From positions 1-64,000 of the forward strand of contig CABUPH010000010.1 of NCBI GenBank assembly GCA_902493375.1: a stretch of 64,000 bases of DNA, in the 5' to 3' direction. This document shows, piece by piece, positions 44,901 to 53,122 of the stretch. This stretch comes from an uncultured Collinsella sp. (lineage in GTDB: Bacteria; Actinomycetota; Coriobacteriia; Coriobacteriales; Coriobacteriaceae). The notes under the pieces are model-generated. The model was not told the DNA's origin, ran no database searches, and saw only the letters and a program-made list of their open reading frames with translations. The position numbers and the translations under genes were made by a program. Position 1 is the first letter of the stretch. Each line of letters starts with the position of its first letter.

Positions 44901-45695
44901 CATGAGGCAGACGGGCTTGGCGTCGCGACCGAGTTCGTGGCGCATCTCCATGTAGCGGTCGAAGGCCTGCTGCACCACGGCGTCGTCGATCGTCACGTCG
45001 TCCAGGACGGTGCCGAAGGTGGTGTGGCGGCAGTGGTCGGACCAGTAGGTGTCGATCACACGGATCTCGGTGATGGTGGGGTCGCGGTCCTCATCGCGGA
45101 AGTACTGCTGGCAGAAGGCGATGTCCGCCTCGTCCATGGCAAGGCCGCGCTCGGAAATAAAGGCGGCAAGGCCGGCTTCGTCGAGCTCGCGGAAACCGTC
45201 GAGTACCTCGACGGGCTGGGGCTCGGGAGTCTCCATGTACAGCGTCTCGGGCAGGTCGAGCGAGGCGATGCGCGCCTCGACGGGGTTCACCACGTAGTGC
45301 TTGATGGCATCGATGGCGGCCTCGTCCAGAGCGCCCGAGATCATATAGACCTTGGCGGAGCGCACGGCGGGGCGCTCGCCCTGGCTGATGAGCTGCACGC
45401 ACTCGCTGGCGGAGTCGGCGCGCTGGTCAAACTGGCCAGGCAGGAATTCGACGGCAAAGACGGCGCCATCGCTTGCGGGGAGTTCGTCGTAGGTCACATC
45501 GACCTGGGGCTCGCTAAAGACGGTCGGCACGCAGGAGCGGAAAAGCTCCTCGTCGATGCCCTCGACGTCGTAGCGGTTGATGATCCTCAGGGCCTCGATG
45601 CCCTTGATGCCGAGAATTTCGGTCAGCTCGCCCTTGAGCTGCTGAGCCTCGACGTCGAACCCGGGTTTCTTCTCCACGTAGATACGAGAGACCAT
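41949..45695 (-). CDS. purL: Phosphoribosylformylglycinamidine synthase, single-chain PurL
   Basis: The 1248-aa protein is the large single-polypeptide FGAM synthase of purine synthesis, with an N-terminal PurS-like region, two AIR-synthase-type ATP domains (NHPTEIEPFGGAATCVGGAIR, DFGAGGVSVAVGELADG, GGKDSMSGSF) and a C-terminal class I glutaminase. The glutaminase nucleophile is in LGICNGFQAL, with VIPVFPGNNCEYDSARAF and the loop MIPGGFSGGDEP upstream and GRHQSR and ISHGEGRF downstream. It converts FGAR, ATP and glutamine to FGAM. The length fits the Clostridium/Coriobacteria type. It has its own terminator. Confidence 0.96.
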   Translation of the reverse strand: MVSRIYVEKKPGFDVEAQQLKGELTEILGIKGIEALRIINRYDVEGIDEELFRSCVPTVFSEPQVDVTYDELPASDGAVFAVEFLPGQFDQRADSASECVQLISQGERPAVRSAKVYMISGALDEAAIDAIKHYVVNPVEARIASLDLPETLYMETPEPQPVEVLDGFRELDEAGLAAFISERGLAMDEADIAFCQQYFRDEDRDPTITEIRVIDTYWSDHCRHTTFGTVLDDVTIDDAVVQQAFDRYMEMRHELGRDAKPVCLMDMGTIGAKYLKKTGVMTDVDESEEINACTVKVKVDVDGEDQDWLFLFKNETHNHPTEIEPFGGAATCVGGAIRDPLSGRSYVYQAMRVTGAGDPTVPVSETLEGKLPQRKLVTTAAAGYSSYGNQIGLATGQVNELYHPGYVAKRMEVGAVVGATPENHVRRECPAPTDKIILLGGRTGRDGIGGATGSSKTQNTESIETSGAEVQKGNAPVERKLQRLFRRGDACRLIKRCNDFGAGGVSVAVGELADGLYVDLDTVTKKYDGLDGTELAISESQERMACAVADGDVEEFMGYAAEENLEATVIAEVTAEPRMRMAWNGVAIVDLSREFLNSNGAPKHQVAHVCARSVWQPSWAGTTLAERMTSLVTDLNVASNKGLSERFDSTIGAATVLMPFGGKTQLTPSSAMVAKFPVDGETTTASAMAWGFNPYLMEADQFAGAYLSVVESIAKLVAAGFEHKRAYLSFQEYFERLRTEAERWGKPMAAVLGALMAQVDLGAGAIGGKDSMSGSFEDEAGELNVPPTLISFAVAVGKAARAVSPEFKGLTHRVVRIAPATYGEDYRPDAQQLLAAFDAVEALTATGNALAISTPGYGCGAESLFKMCVGNQIGIELAEDVDVESLFTPLYGSFIVELAEDAELPEVADGVVVEPLGTTVEGYVIDTGSEVIELSELQEAWESGIEGVFAYRSAGETPEVETIDFRAKDIHVYGGAKIARPRVVIPVFPGNNCEYDSARAFRAAGAEADTFVINNLTPEAVAESTHELARRIRASQIVMIPGGFSGGDEPDGSAKFITAFFRAPEVTEAVRDLLKARDGLMLGICNGFQALIKLGLVPYGDIVDTTPDAPTLTFNTIGRHQSRLVRTRISSNLSPWLSQCSLDDPYTVAISHGEGRFVANDEVLAQLIANGQVATQYVGEDGKPSMDLSVNPNGSALAIEGITSPDGRVLGKMGHAERRGDNLYRNVPEHVPGDKFMPIFESGVAYFA

Positions 45696-45879
45696 TGGTT
45701 CCTGCCTTCCTGATCGGTTGGGCGTACGGTACGGTATGCGGCAGCGGTCGGTTTACGGGACAAGCCTCGCGGTCGCCTTGAGCCACATGTTTGTAAACCT
45801 CACTATGATACGACAGCTCGCGGCGCGTTGAGGACGGCGAGGGTGCTACAGTGAAGCGCAAACAAGAGAAAGGCATCAC

Positions 45880-47442
45880 ATGGCATTCGTTTCGCTCGCC
45901 ATCATCGCACTCGTGGCCTTTGCGAGTCCTTTTATCGCCTCGGCGATTCCCGGAAAACCCGTTCCCGAGACGGTCTTTTTGCTCGTGCTCGGCGCGGTGC
46001 TGGGACCCCATATGCTCGGCGTCATCCATGTAGATGCCGAGGTCTCGCTTGTGTCCGAGCTGGGCCTGGCCTTCTTGTTCCTGCTTGCCGGCTTTGAGAT
46101 CGACCCCAAGAGCATCACGGGCGTCGAGGGGCGCTACGGCTTGGCGACGTGGGTCGTCACGTTTGGTATCGCCTGGCTTGCCGTACGCTTTACCCCGTGG
46201 TTCTCGGTCAGTCATTTCGACGGTATCGCCGTGACGCTTGCCCTCACTTCGACTGCGCTCGGTACGCTCGTGCCCATCATGCGTGAGCGCTCGCTCACCG
46301 GCACGCGCGTGGGCGACTCGATTCTCGCGTATGGCACTTGGGGTGAGCTCGGCCCTGTGCTTGCCATGTCGGTGCTGCTGTCTGCCCGCACCGGCATCCA
46401 AACGCTTGTGATCCTTGGCTTGTTTGCGGTGGTCTGCGTGTTGCTGGCCGTGGTCCCGAGCCGCTCCAAGCGCGTCGGCAGCCGCTTCTTTGCGTTTGTC
46501 GAGGAACGCGCCGATACCACGTCGCAGACCTTCGTGCGCCTGACGGTGCTCATCCTGGTCACGCTCGTGGCGTTCTCGGCTGTCTTTGATCTCGACATCG
46601 TGTTGGGTTCTTTTGCCGCCGGCTTTGTCTTGCGCTACATCATCCCCGAGGGCAACCATACGCTCGAGACCAAGCTTGATGGCCTGGCCTACGGCTTTTT
46701 GATTCCGGTATTCTTTACCGTATCGGGCGCAAAGATCGATCTGACGGCCGTGGCGTCGCGCCCGGGTCTGCTCGTGGGCTTTATCGTGGCGTTGTTGATT
46801 ATTCGTGCCGTGCCCATACTTATTTCTATGAGCATTTGTCCTGCGACGCGCGATGTGTCGGCGTATGGTCGCATTACCGTGGCCCTGTACTGCACCACGG
46901 CCCTGCCGATCATCGTTGCCGTGACAAGCGTTGCCGTCAACGCGGGCGCGCTGTCGCAAGATATTGCGTCGGTCATGGTTGCTGCCGGTGCCATCACGGT
47001 GTTCTTGATGCCGTTGCTCGCGCAGCTCTTCTACCGCGTGGTCGACGCCGCGCCGGTTGCCGCCGTGGCAGAGGTTGCCGAGCATCCATCCGATGCGCTC
47101 GACATCCTGCGCGCCCACCACGACCTAGCGAGCTTGCTCGCGCGCGAGCATGAGCTGCTGACTTCGCATGGCCATGGTCGCGTATTCGAGGGCCTGCCTA
47201 CGCTCGATACGATTGCCGAGCGTCTTTCCGCCGAGGCGGCGAGCGGCCATATCGATGCCCGTATTGTGGACGCGGCGCATCTTCTTGCCGATAAGACCTA
47301 TGGAGACGAGGTCGACCCGTCCGAGCTGACCCCGCGCGAGCGTCGCCGCCTGGAGCGCGCCAAGCTCGCCGTGCGCGAATACCGCCGCCGCATGCTGGAG
47401 CTCTATGCAAGAGAAGAAGCCGAGGACGACGACGGCAAGTAG
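45880..47442 (+). CDS. Cation:proton antiporter (CPA2/KefB-like)
   Basis: The 520-aa protein has twelve or so membrane helices in the first 390 residues, starting FVSLAIIALVAFASPF and including LGLAFLFLLAGFEID, the typical CPA2 segment that carries the FLLAG-E motif. It also shows DSILAYGTWGELGPVLAMS and FDLDIVLGSFAAGFVLRYIIPEG. The C-terminal 125 residues are hydrophilic and charged, perhaps regulatory, with no RCK/TrkA domain. It would exchange Na+ or K+ for protons. GAAAGG precedes the ATG. It is convergent with an SDR gene across a repeat-rich spacer. Confidence 0.85.
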   Translation: MAFVSLAIIALVAFASPFIASAIPGKPVPETVFLLVLGAVLGPHMLGVIHVDAEVSLVSELGLAFLFLLAGFEIDPKSITGVEGRYGLATWVVTFGIAWLAVRFTPWFSVSHFDGIAVTLALTSTALGTLVPIMRERSLTGTRVGDSILAYGTWGELGPVLAMSVLLSARTGIQTLVILGLFAVVCVLLAVVPSRSKRVGSRFFAFVEERADTTSQTFVRLTVLILVTLVAFSAVFDLDIVLGSFAAGFVLRYIIPEGNHTLETKLDGLAYGFLIPVFFTVSGAKIDLTAVASRPGLLVGFIVALLIIRAVPILISMSICPATRDVSAYGRITVALYCTTALPIIVAVTSVAVNAGALSQDIASVMVAAGAITVFLMPLLAQLFYRVVDAAPVAAVAEVAEHPSDALDILRAHHDLASLLAREHELLTSHGHGRVFEGLPTLDTIAERLSAEAASGHIDARIVDAAHLLADKTYGDEVDPSELTPRERRRLERAKLAVREYRRRMLELYAREEAEDDDGK

Positions 47443-47457
47443 TCGATACTCTCTCGG

Positions 47458-47690
47458 GGAAGCCGCGTCCTGCTTTGAAGGCTCGGAACGGGATGTGGTT
47501 TCCGAAACGGGGGCCGTTGGGAAACTGTGTCCCGGAATGGGCGCTCAGAGTGGGATGCAGTTTCCGCGAGAGACCCGTTGCGGAAACGGTATCCCAGAAT
47601 CGGCGTTCAAAACGGGGCGCTCTTTCCGAAACATGGCCCTGAGGGAAGCTGCGTCCCGGTCTGAGTCGGAATTCCGGGACACAGCTTCCC
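47458..47690 (+). repeat. Row of four related hairpins from eight alternating inverted units
   Basis: Eight units of 13-17 bp resembling GGGAAACTGTGTCCC occur in strictly alternating orientation, starting at 47458, 47491, 47519, 47552, 47582, 47614, 47643 and 47674, spaced 28-33 bp. Units 1-2, 3-4 and 7-8 pair over 13-16 positions, with G-U pairs replacing mismatches, and 5-6 pairs less well. The row fills most of the 345-bp gap 47443-47787. An open frame crossing it is not credible. It is not a CRISPR array, because units alternate in direction. Confidence 0.75.
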
Positions 47691-47700
47691 TTTCAAACAG

Positions 47701-47747
47701 AAGAAGGCGCGCTGCCTGCAGTTGATGCAGACGGCGCGCCTTCTTTG
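47701..47747. terminator. Bidirectional terminator between antiporter and SDR genes
   Basis: AAGAAGGCGCG and CGCGCCTTCTT (47735-47745) form a long GC-rich stem with an inner CCTGCA/TGCAG extension. Confidence 0.75.
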
Positions 47748-47787
47748 TTGGACTATGTTGAGGCTGGGAGCTGAGGCTTGTGGTCCC

Positions 47788-48537
47788 TTAAGAGCGGGCG
47801 GCTCCGTCGACGGGGAGCACGGCGCCCGTGACATAGGAGGACATGTCGCTCGCTAGGAAAACGAAGGCGTTGGCGACGTCCTCGGGCTCGCCCATGCGGC
47901 CGAGCGGAATGGTGGCGATGATGGGCTTGATGACCTCTTCGGGAAGGTTGGCGACCATATCGGTCTTGGTCACGCCGGGAGCGACAGCGTTGACGCGAAT
48001 GCCCATGGGGGCGAGCTCGCGCGAGAGCGACTGGACCATACCGTTGACGGCGAACTTGGACGTGGGATAGCCAACGCCGGAGGGCTGACCGTACTTGGCG
48101 ACCATCGAGCTCGTGGTGGTGATGGTGCCGCCGTGGCCTGCCTCGGCCATAATCTTGGCAGCGGCTTGGTGGCCGTTAAAGACGGCGACGACGTTGAGGT
48201 CCATGACCTTGGCGAACTCTTCGGCCGTGTACTCCAGAAGCGGCGAGCGCTGGGAGATGCCGGCGTTGTTAACGACCGTGTCCAGGCCACCCATGTCGGC
48301 GGCTGCCTCGGTAAAGGCCTCGGTTACGGCCTCGAGCGAGGTGAGGTCGCAGGTGCGGCCCCAGACCTTGGCCTCGGGATAGGCTGCGGCCAGCTTTTCA
48401 ACGGCGGCGTCGGCAGTCTCCTGACGCGAGCCAAAGACCGTGACGGCGGCGCCCTCCTCGATAAAGCGACAGGCGATGGCATAGCCGATACCGCGCGTGC
48501 CTCCGGTGATGATTGCTTTCTTGCCCTCGAGCAACAT
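47788..48537 (-). CDS. SDR-family oxidoreductase (FabG-like)
   Basis: The 249-aa protein is a classical short-chain dehydrogenase. Cofactor motif is TGGTRGIGYA, the NNAG motif is in TVVNNAGISQ, and the catalytic Ser and Tyr-x-x-x-Lys are TTTSSMVAKYGQ and YPTSKFA; VAPGVTKTDM follows. It reduces or oxidises a hydroxyl/keto substrate that cannot be named; possible substrates include 3-oxoacyl-ACP or sugars. AGGAAG lies before the ATG of MLLEGKKA; an upstream extension of 24 residues is rejected. It is a single-gene unit. Confidence 0.9.
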   Translation of the reverse strand: MLLEGKKAIITGGTRGIGYAIACRFIEEGAAVTVFGSRQETADAAVEKLAAAYPEAKVWGRTCDLTSLEAVTEAFTEAAADMGGLDTVVNNAGISQRSPLLEYTAEEFAKVMDLNVVAVFNGHQAAAKIMAEAGHGGTITTTSSMVAKYGQPSGVGYPTSKFAVNGMVQSLSRELAPMGIRVNAVAPGVTKTDMVANLPEEVIKPIIATIPLGRMGEPEDVANAFVFLASDMSSYVTGAVLPVDGAARS

Positions 48538-48685
48538 GGTGCTTCCTCTCATCGCGGGCGGACATTCGCAGCACAGCGTAGCGGTAGCCGGAATCGGTCG
48601 CGTCTGCATATCGGTGAACGGTAGCCCGCGTTACCGATGAGCGGTTCGCGCAAATGTACTCTGCCGTTGTGCTTGGGGCAGGAGA

Positions 48686-48720
48686 CAAAAGGGCTCCCGT
48701 CCCACATCGGACGGGAGCCC
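48686..48720 (-). terminator. Rho-independent terminator of hom
   Basis: GGGCTCCCGTCC at 48691-48702 and GGACGGGAGCCC at 48709-48720 form a 12-bp perfect stem, followed on the minus strand by TTTTGT. Confidence 0.92.
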
Positions 48721-48751
48721 TCAAAGCGTGTATTGCTAGGCAAGCGTTGGA

Positions 48752-50095
48752 TTAGTTGGCCATAACACCTTCGGTCCAGGCCTCGACGTCCTCGATACGC
48801 AGGACGTTGGCGACCTCGGCCACGCAGTCGACACTGGCAAGCTCGGCGGCGGCAGCCTGGACGTCCTTCTCGAGTGCGCGGTGCGTCAGGAAGATGACCG
48901 AGCAGGCATCGCTGACGCCCGATTTGCCGTCCTCGACCTGGTTGATGAGCGAGATCGAGATGTTGTGCTTGGCAAAGATGTCGACCGTCTCGGACAGGGC
49001 GCCCACGCGGTCGGCGACCTTCAGGCGCACATAGTACTTGGTCTGGAGCTCGTCCATGGGCTTAAAGGCGAGGTTGTGGCCATAGGGCTCAATCTCGGGC
49101 AGCGGAGCCACGCCGCGGCTGATCTGCTCGGAGAGCGACAGGATGTCGCCCACGACGGCACTCGCGGTGGGGAAGGAGCCTGCGCCGGCACCGTAGAACA
49201 TGGTCTCGCCCACGGCGTCGCCTACCACGTAGACAGCGTTCATGGCGCCGTTGACCTTGGCAAGCATGTGGTCGGCGGGGATCAGCGTGGGGTGCACGCG
49301 GACGTCGACGCCGGCGTCGGTGTTGCGTGCGATGCCCAGCAGCTTGATGGTGTAGCCGAGCTCGCGGGCCTGGGCAATGTCCTCGGCGCCGATGGTGCGG
49401 ATACCCTGCTGGTAGACATCGTCGGTGGTCACACGGGTGCCAAAGCCGATGGAAGCGAGGATTGCCGTCTTGCTGGCGGCGTCGAAGCCGTCGACGTCGG
49501 CGGACGGGTCGGCCTCGGCATAGCCCTTTGCCTGGGCGTCGGCGAGCACGTCAGCGTAATCGGCGCCCTCGGCGTCCATGCGCGACAGGATGTAGTTGGT
49601 GGTGCCGTTAAGGATACCGGCGATGGTCAGGATCTTGTTGCCCACCAGGTCGTGCTCGAGCGTGCTGACAATGGGGATGCCACCGCCGCAGCTGGCCTCG
49701 CACTTAATCTGCACGCCGCACGCGCGCGCCTTCTCGGCGAGCGTCTCGACATGACGGCCCAGCAGGGCCTTGTTGGCAGAGACGACGTGCTTGCCGTTCT
49801 CGAAGGCGGTGGTGAATATCTCGGTTGCGGGATGCTCGCCGCCGATCAGCTCGACGACGATGTCGACGGCGGGGTCTGTGACGACGTCGTGCCAGTCACT
49901 CGTAAAGGCCTCGCGCTCAATGCCTGCCGCCTCGGCCTGCTCCCAAGCAAGCGCGCAGGCGCGGGTCAGCTTAAGGTCGATGCCGTAGGCTGCCAGGTAC
50001 TCATCGTGGTGGCTCTTGATCAGACGGGCCACGCCGCCGCCGACGGTTCCCAGACCGATCAGACCGACGTTCACGGTGCGCAGGGGTTCGCTCAT
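48752..50095 (-). CDS. hom: Homoserine dehydrogenase with ACT domain
   Basis: The 447-aa enzyme reduces aspartate semialdehyde to homoserine in the threonine/methionine pathway. The N-terminal Rossmann motif is VGLIGLGTVGGGVARLI; the substrate region has VSANKALLG, GGGIPIVSTLEHDLVGNKI and LNGTTNYILSRMDAEG, and AYAEADPSADVDG-like GYAEADPSADVDGFDAASK. A C-terminal ACT domain (about 360-430, VADRVGALSETVDIFAKHNISI) probably binds threonine for feedback. AAGGAG lies 6 nt before the ATG at 50095. It is a single-gene unit with a strong terminator; no attenuator was recognised upstream. Confidence 0.95.
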   Translation of the reverse strand: MSEPLRTVNVGLIGLGTVGGGVARLIKSHHDEYLAAYGIDLKLTRACALAWEQAEAAGIEREAFTSDWHDVVTDPAVDIVVELIGGEHPATEIFTTAFENGKHVVSANKALLGRHVETLAEKARACGVQIKCEASCGGGIPIVSTLEHDLVGNKILTIAGILNGTTNYILSRMDAEGADYADVLADAQAKGYAEADPSADVDGFDAASKTAILASIGFGTRVTTDDVYQQGIRTIGAEDIAQARELGYTIKLLGIARNTDAGVDVRVHPTLIPADHMLAKVNGAMNAVYVVGDAVGETMFYGAGAGSFPTASAVVGDILSLSEQISRGVAPLPEIEPYGHNLAFKPMDELQTKYYVRLKVADRVGALSETVDIFAKHNISISLINQVEDGKSGVSDACSVIFLTHRALEKDVQAAAAELASVDCVAEVANVLRIEDVEAWTEGVMAN

Positions 50096-50289
50096 AGATA
50101 GCTCCTTCGTGCATCTTATGGATGGATTAACCACTTAAAGGTTGAGTGCATTCTAGCGTGAACAGAGGGCGCGTGCTCGCCAGGCAACAGGAGTCGCACA
50201 AAACGGCACCCCCGAAACGCTGCGGAAACATTGGAAACATGCTCGCTACAAACGGAACTCCGTAACAAACTGTCAACGTTTGCACCATA

Positions 50290-50633
50290 AGGTTTGCTTT
50301 ACCGATCCCGCCATGGGCGCCAGTGCCACGAAGTTCTTGGCCGAGAAGTACGCGGATGCCAAGATCGCCCTGTTCTATAACGATGGCGACACGTACAGCT
50401 CAGGCGCCGCCGATACCTTCGCCGAGCAGGCCAAGGCGTCCAAGCTTGATATCGTCGATACCGAGACCTTTAAGGACGATTCTTCCACGAGCTTTACCAA
50501 CCAGCCCACCAAGGTCATGCGCAAGATCAAGATCGAGGGCCTGACGGGCGAGCTGACGTGGAATGACGAGGGCCAGGTCGAAAAGCCCGCCACAGCCTAT
50601 GTGATCCAGGACGGCAAGTACATCGCCGCCTAA
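50290..50633 (+). pseudogene. Truncated livJ-like substrate-binding protein pseudogene
   Basis: From 50290 the sequence matches the livJ gene 0.6 kb downstream: VCFTDP, KFLA-KYAD and LFYN-GD correspond to the middle of LivJ. After TSFTNQ-TK it jumps to the LivJ C-terminal LTGxLTWND. The N-terminal half, signal peptide and binding-cleft segments are missing. The jump corresponds to an in-frame loss of 369 nt (123 codons) between two CCAAGG copies of the parental gene. It therefore looks like a decayed tandem duplicate. Any start would be the TTG at 50280 with no ribosome site. Confidence 0.88.
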
Positions 50634-50904
50634 GTGCGCATAAAGCGCGACCAGTGAGGCCGTTTTATTCAGGGCAGGGACGCCTGTAACAGAACGGAAA
50701 CATTACTTTCACACAATAAAGTGGCATTACTGCATAAAGTAATAGAAATACGCAGAATTATGGATAAATGAACAAATCCAAAGAAAAGTTGAAATAATCG
50801 CCACTTTCCTTAACTAAAGCGTCTAGTATTTTGCGAACGCCGAACACGGCGAAGGATGGCCTGTCGGGTAACCGAAACCCGACGAGATTTGAGAGGAGAG
50901 CCGC
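50634..50904. other. livJ upstream region
   Basis: This 271-bp gap holds the probable livJ promoter. TTGAAA at 50789 and TAACTA at 50811 are separated by 16 bp; the leader contains the small hairpin GTCGGGTAACCGAAACCCGAC at about 50860-50880. The motif CGGAAACATT occurs here and also ahead of the pseudogene, which fits an origin by duplication. No riboswitch was recognised. Confidence 0.35.
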
Positions 50905-52092
50905 ATGTCGAGCCTCACCGGTAAGTCATTGAACCCTGTTATGAATCGCAGGAGCGTTATCGCGAGCGCAGCAGGTCTGGGGGCGATGTCCATTCTAGCT
51001 GGCTGCTCCTCCAACGGCGGCGACAGCGGTTCCGCTTCGAGCGACGCTTCGTTTAAGATCGGCACCATCGGCCCGCTGACCGGCGCCAACGCGTCCTACG
51101 GCAAGTCCGTTACCCAGGGTGTCGAGCTTGGCTGCAAGGATTTCTCGACCAAGGAGCTGCCGCTTGCCAGCAAGGCCGAGGATGACCAGGCCGACGGCGA
51201 GAAGGCCGTCAACGCCTTCAACACCCTGCTCGACTGGGGCATGCAGGCCCTTGTCGGCCCGACCACCACGGGTGCGTCGGTTGCCGTTGCCGCCGAGTGC
51301 GGTAACGACCCCAAGACGTTCATGATCACCCCGTCCGCGTCCTCCGAGGACGTCACCGACGGCAAGGATTGCGTCTTCCAGGTTTGCTTCACCGACCCCA
51401 ACCAGGGTGTCAACGCTGCCAAGTTCCTGGCGCAGAAGTATGCGGACGAGAAGTTCGTGCTGTTCTATAACTCCGGCGACGCCTATTCTTCGGGCATCGC
51501 AGATTCCTTTAAGGCCCAGGCCGCTGAGTCCAAGCTCGAGATTGTTGACGAGGAGACCTTTAAGGACGACTCCGCCACGAGCTTTACCAACCAGCTGACC
51601 AAGGCCAAGCAGGCCGGCGCCACCATGATCTTTGCGCCGATCTACTACACGCCGGCGTCCGTCCTGCTCAAGAACGCCAAGGACATGGGCTACGACGTCA
51701 AGATGATGGGCTGCGACGGCATGGACGGCATCCTGGGCGTTGAGGGCTTCGATACCTCTCTTGCTGAGGGTCTGCTGCTCATGACCCCGTTCTCCGCCGA
51801 CGACGAGAAGAACGCCGACTTCGTTAACGCTTACAAGGATAAGTACGGCGATACCCCCGACCAGTTTGCCGCCGACGCCTACGACGGCGTGCACGCGGTG
51901 GCCGAGGCCGTCAAGGAGGCCGGTCTTGGTGTCGACGCCGATCCGACCGAGGCTGCCGAGAAGCTGTCCAAGGCTATGCTCAAGATTACCGTTGACGGTC
52001 TGACCGGCAAGCTCACCTGGAACGATAAGGGCCAGGTCCAGAAGGAGCCCACGGCGTACGTCATCACCGACGGCAAGTACGTACAGGCCTAA
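50905..52092 (+). CDS. livJ: Branched-chain amino acid ABC transporter substrate-binding lipoprotein
   Basis: The 395-aa protein has an N-terminal RRS-containing export signal ending in the lipobox LAGC (near residue 32), so the mature protein is a lipoprotein on the outer face of the membrane. The body is a type I periplasmic-binding fold, with IGTIGPLTGANASYGKSV and VGPTTTGASVAVAAEC, TPSASSEDVTDG, and KNAKDMGYDVKMMGCDGMDG in the second lobe. It should bind leucine, isoleucine and valine or related amino acids. AGGAGAG precedes the ATG. It leads the livJHMGF operon; a hairpin after it may set its expression higher than the permease genes. Confidence 0.93.
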   Translation: MSSLTGKSLNPVMNRRSVIASAAGLGAMSILAGCSSNGGDSGSASSDASFKIGTIGPLTGANASYGKSVTQGVELGCKDFSTKELPLASKAEDDQADGEKAVNAFNTLLDWGMQALVGPTTTGASVAVAAECGNDPKTFMITPSASSEDVTDGKDCVFQVCFTDPNQGVNAAKFLAQKYADEKFVLFYNSGDAYSSGIADSFKAQAAESKLEIVDEETFKDDSATSFTNQLTKAKQAGATMIFAPIYYTPASVLLKNAKDMGYDVKMMGCDGMDGILGVEGFDTSLAEGLLLMTPFSADDEKNADFVNAYKDKYGDTPDQFAADAYDGVHAVAEAVKEAGLGVDADPTEAAEKLSKAMLKITVDGLTGKLTWNDKGQVQKEPTAYVITDGKYVQA

Positions 52093-52124
52093 TTGGCCGC
52101 CTTACATAGAGCGGTTTTGATCCC

Positions 52125-52154
52125 AAGCAGGGGAGGTTTTGGCCTTCCCTGCTT
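52125..52154 (+). terminator. Intra-operon hairpin between livJ and livH
   Basis: AAGCAGGGGAGG and CCTTCCCTGCTT pair with one mismatch around TTTTGG. No T-run follows. Such hairpins commonly stabilise the 3' end of binding-protein mRNA or partly stop transcription. Confidence 0.55.
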
Positions 52155-52231
52155 GCTTGGTATCTAGGGACAGTGTAACGTCCCTGTTTCATACATTAAC
52201 TGGAAACCTATTCGAAAGGGGGATGTGGAAC

Positions 52232-53113
52232 ATGACGGTCTTTATCCAATACCTGGTCAACGGCCTGTCCATGGGCAGCGTCTACGCCATCATCGCGTTG
52301 GGCTACACCATGGTCTACGGTATCGCCAAGATGCTCAACTTCGCTCACGGCGATGTCATCATGGTCGGTGCCTATGTCTCGTTCTGCGCCACGTCGTATC
52401 TCGGCCTCCCGGGCTGGGCATCTGTAGTTCTCTCTTGTGTGGTCTGCACGGTTCTCGGTGTTCTCATTGAGGGTCTGGCCTATAAGCCGCTGCGCCAAGC
52501 AGGCCCGCTGGCCGTTCTGATCACGGCCATCGGCGTGTCTTACTTCCTGCAGAACGCCGCGCAGCTTCTGTGGGGCGCCACGCCCAAGAACTTTACTTCG
52601 CTCGTCACCTTCCCGGTGCCGGAGTTCTTGGCCAAGTTTAACGTAAGCGCCGTCTCGCTCGTCACCATCGTCGCCTGCTTGGTTATCATGGCCGGCCTGA
52701 TGTTCTTTACAGGTAAGACCAAGATGGGCAAGGCCATGCGCGCCGTGTCCGAGGACAAGGCCGCCGCTCAGCTCATGGGCATCAACGTCAACCGCACCAT
52801 CTCGATGACGTTCGCCATCGGCTCCGCCCTTGCCGCCATCGCCGGCGTGCTCCTGTGCTCCTACTCGCCGGTCCTGCAGCCCACCACGGGCGCCATGCCT
52901 GGCATCAAGGCCTTCGACGCTGCCGTTTTCGGCGGCATCGGCTCCATCCCCGGTGCCTTTGTCGGCGGCATTCTCATCGGCATCATCGAGGCGATGGCGC
53001 AGGCTTACATTTCCACGAGCCTTGCCAACTCCATCGTCTTTGGTGTTTTGATCATCGTCCTGCTCGTCAAGCCTGCCGGCCTCTTGGGCAAGTACGTCCC
53101 CGAGAAGGTGTAG
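52232..53113 (+). CDS. livH: Branched-chain amino acid ABC permease LivH
   Basis: The 293-aa permease has eight or so membrane helices. The family motifs NGLSMGSVYAIIALGYTMVYG at the N-terminus and INVNRTISMTFAIGSALAAIAGVLL-type residues near 185 are visible, as is GIGSIPGAFVGG, the coupling-helix region that contacts the ATPases. I choose the ATG at 52232 because AAAGGGGG lies 9 nt upstream; an ATG 9 nt earlier is possible and a much longer frame back to 52139 is not credible. It is the second gene of the operon. Confidence 0.92.
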   Translation: MTVFIQYLVNGLSMGSVYAIIALGYTMVYGIAKMLNFAHGDVIMVGAYVSFCATSYLGLPGWASVVLSCVVCTVLGVLIEGLAYKPLRQAGPLAVLITAIGVSYFLQNAAQLLWGATPKNFTSLVTFPVPEFLAKFNVSAVSLVTIVACLVIMAGLMFFTGKTKMGKAMRAVSEDKAAAQLMGINVNRTISMTFAIGSALAAIAGVLLCSYSPVLQPTTGAMPGIKAFDAAVFGGIGSIPGAFVGGILIGIIEAMAQAYISTSLANSIVFGVLIIVLLVKPAGLLGKYVPEKV

Positions 53114-53122
53114 GTGAGCGTT

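Noticed and set aside
41718..45713. Very long plus-strand open frame of about 1330 codons opposite purL
   Set aside because: It is the exact antisense of a highly conserved 1248-aa PurL with intact motifs. High GC content at the third codon positions creates such long shadow frames; its translation has no recognisable domain.
47458..47690. CRISPR array
   Set aside because: The units are about 15 bp, degenerate and alternate in orientation, whereas CRISPR repeats are longer, near-identical and in one direction; no cas genes are present.
47405..47725. Open frame of 106 codons overlapping the end of the antiporter gene
   Set aside because: It is made almost entirely of the alternating hairpin units and has no ribosome site.
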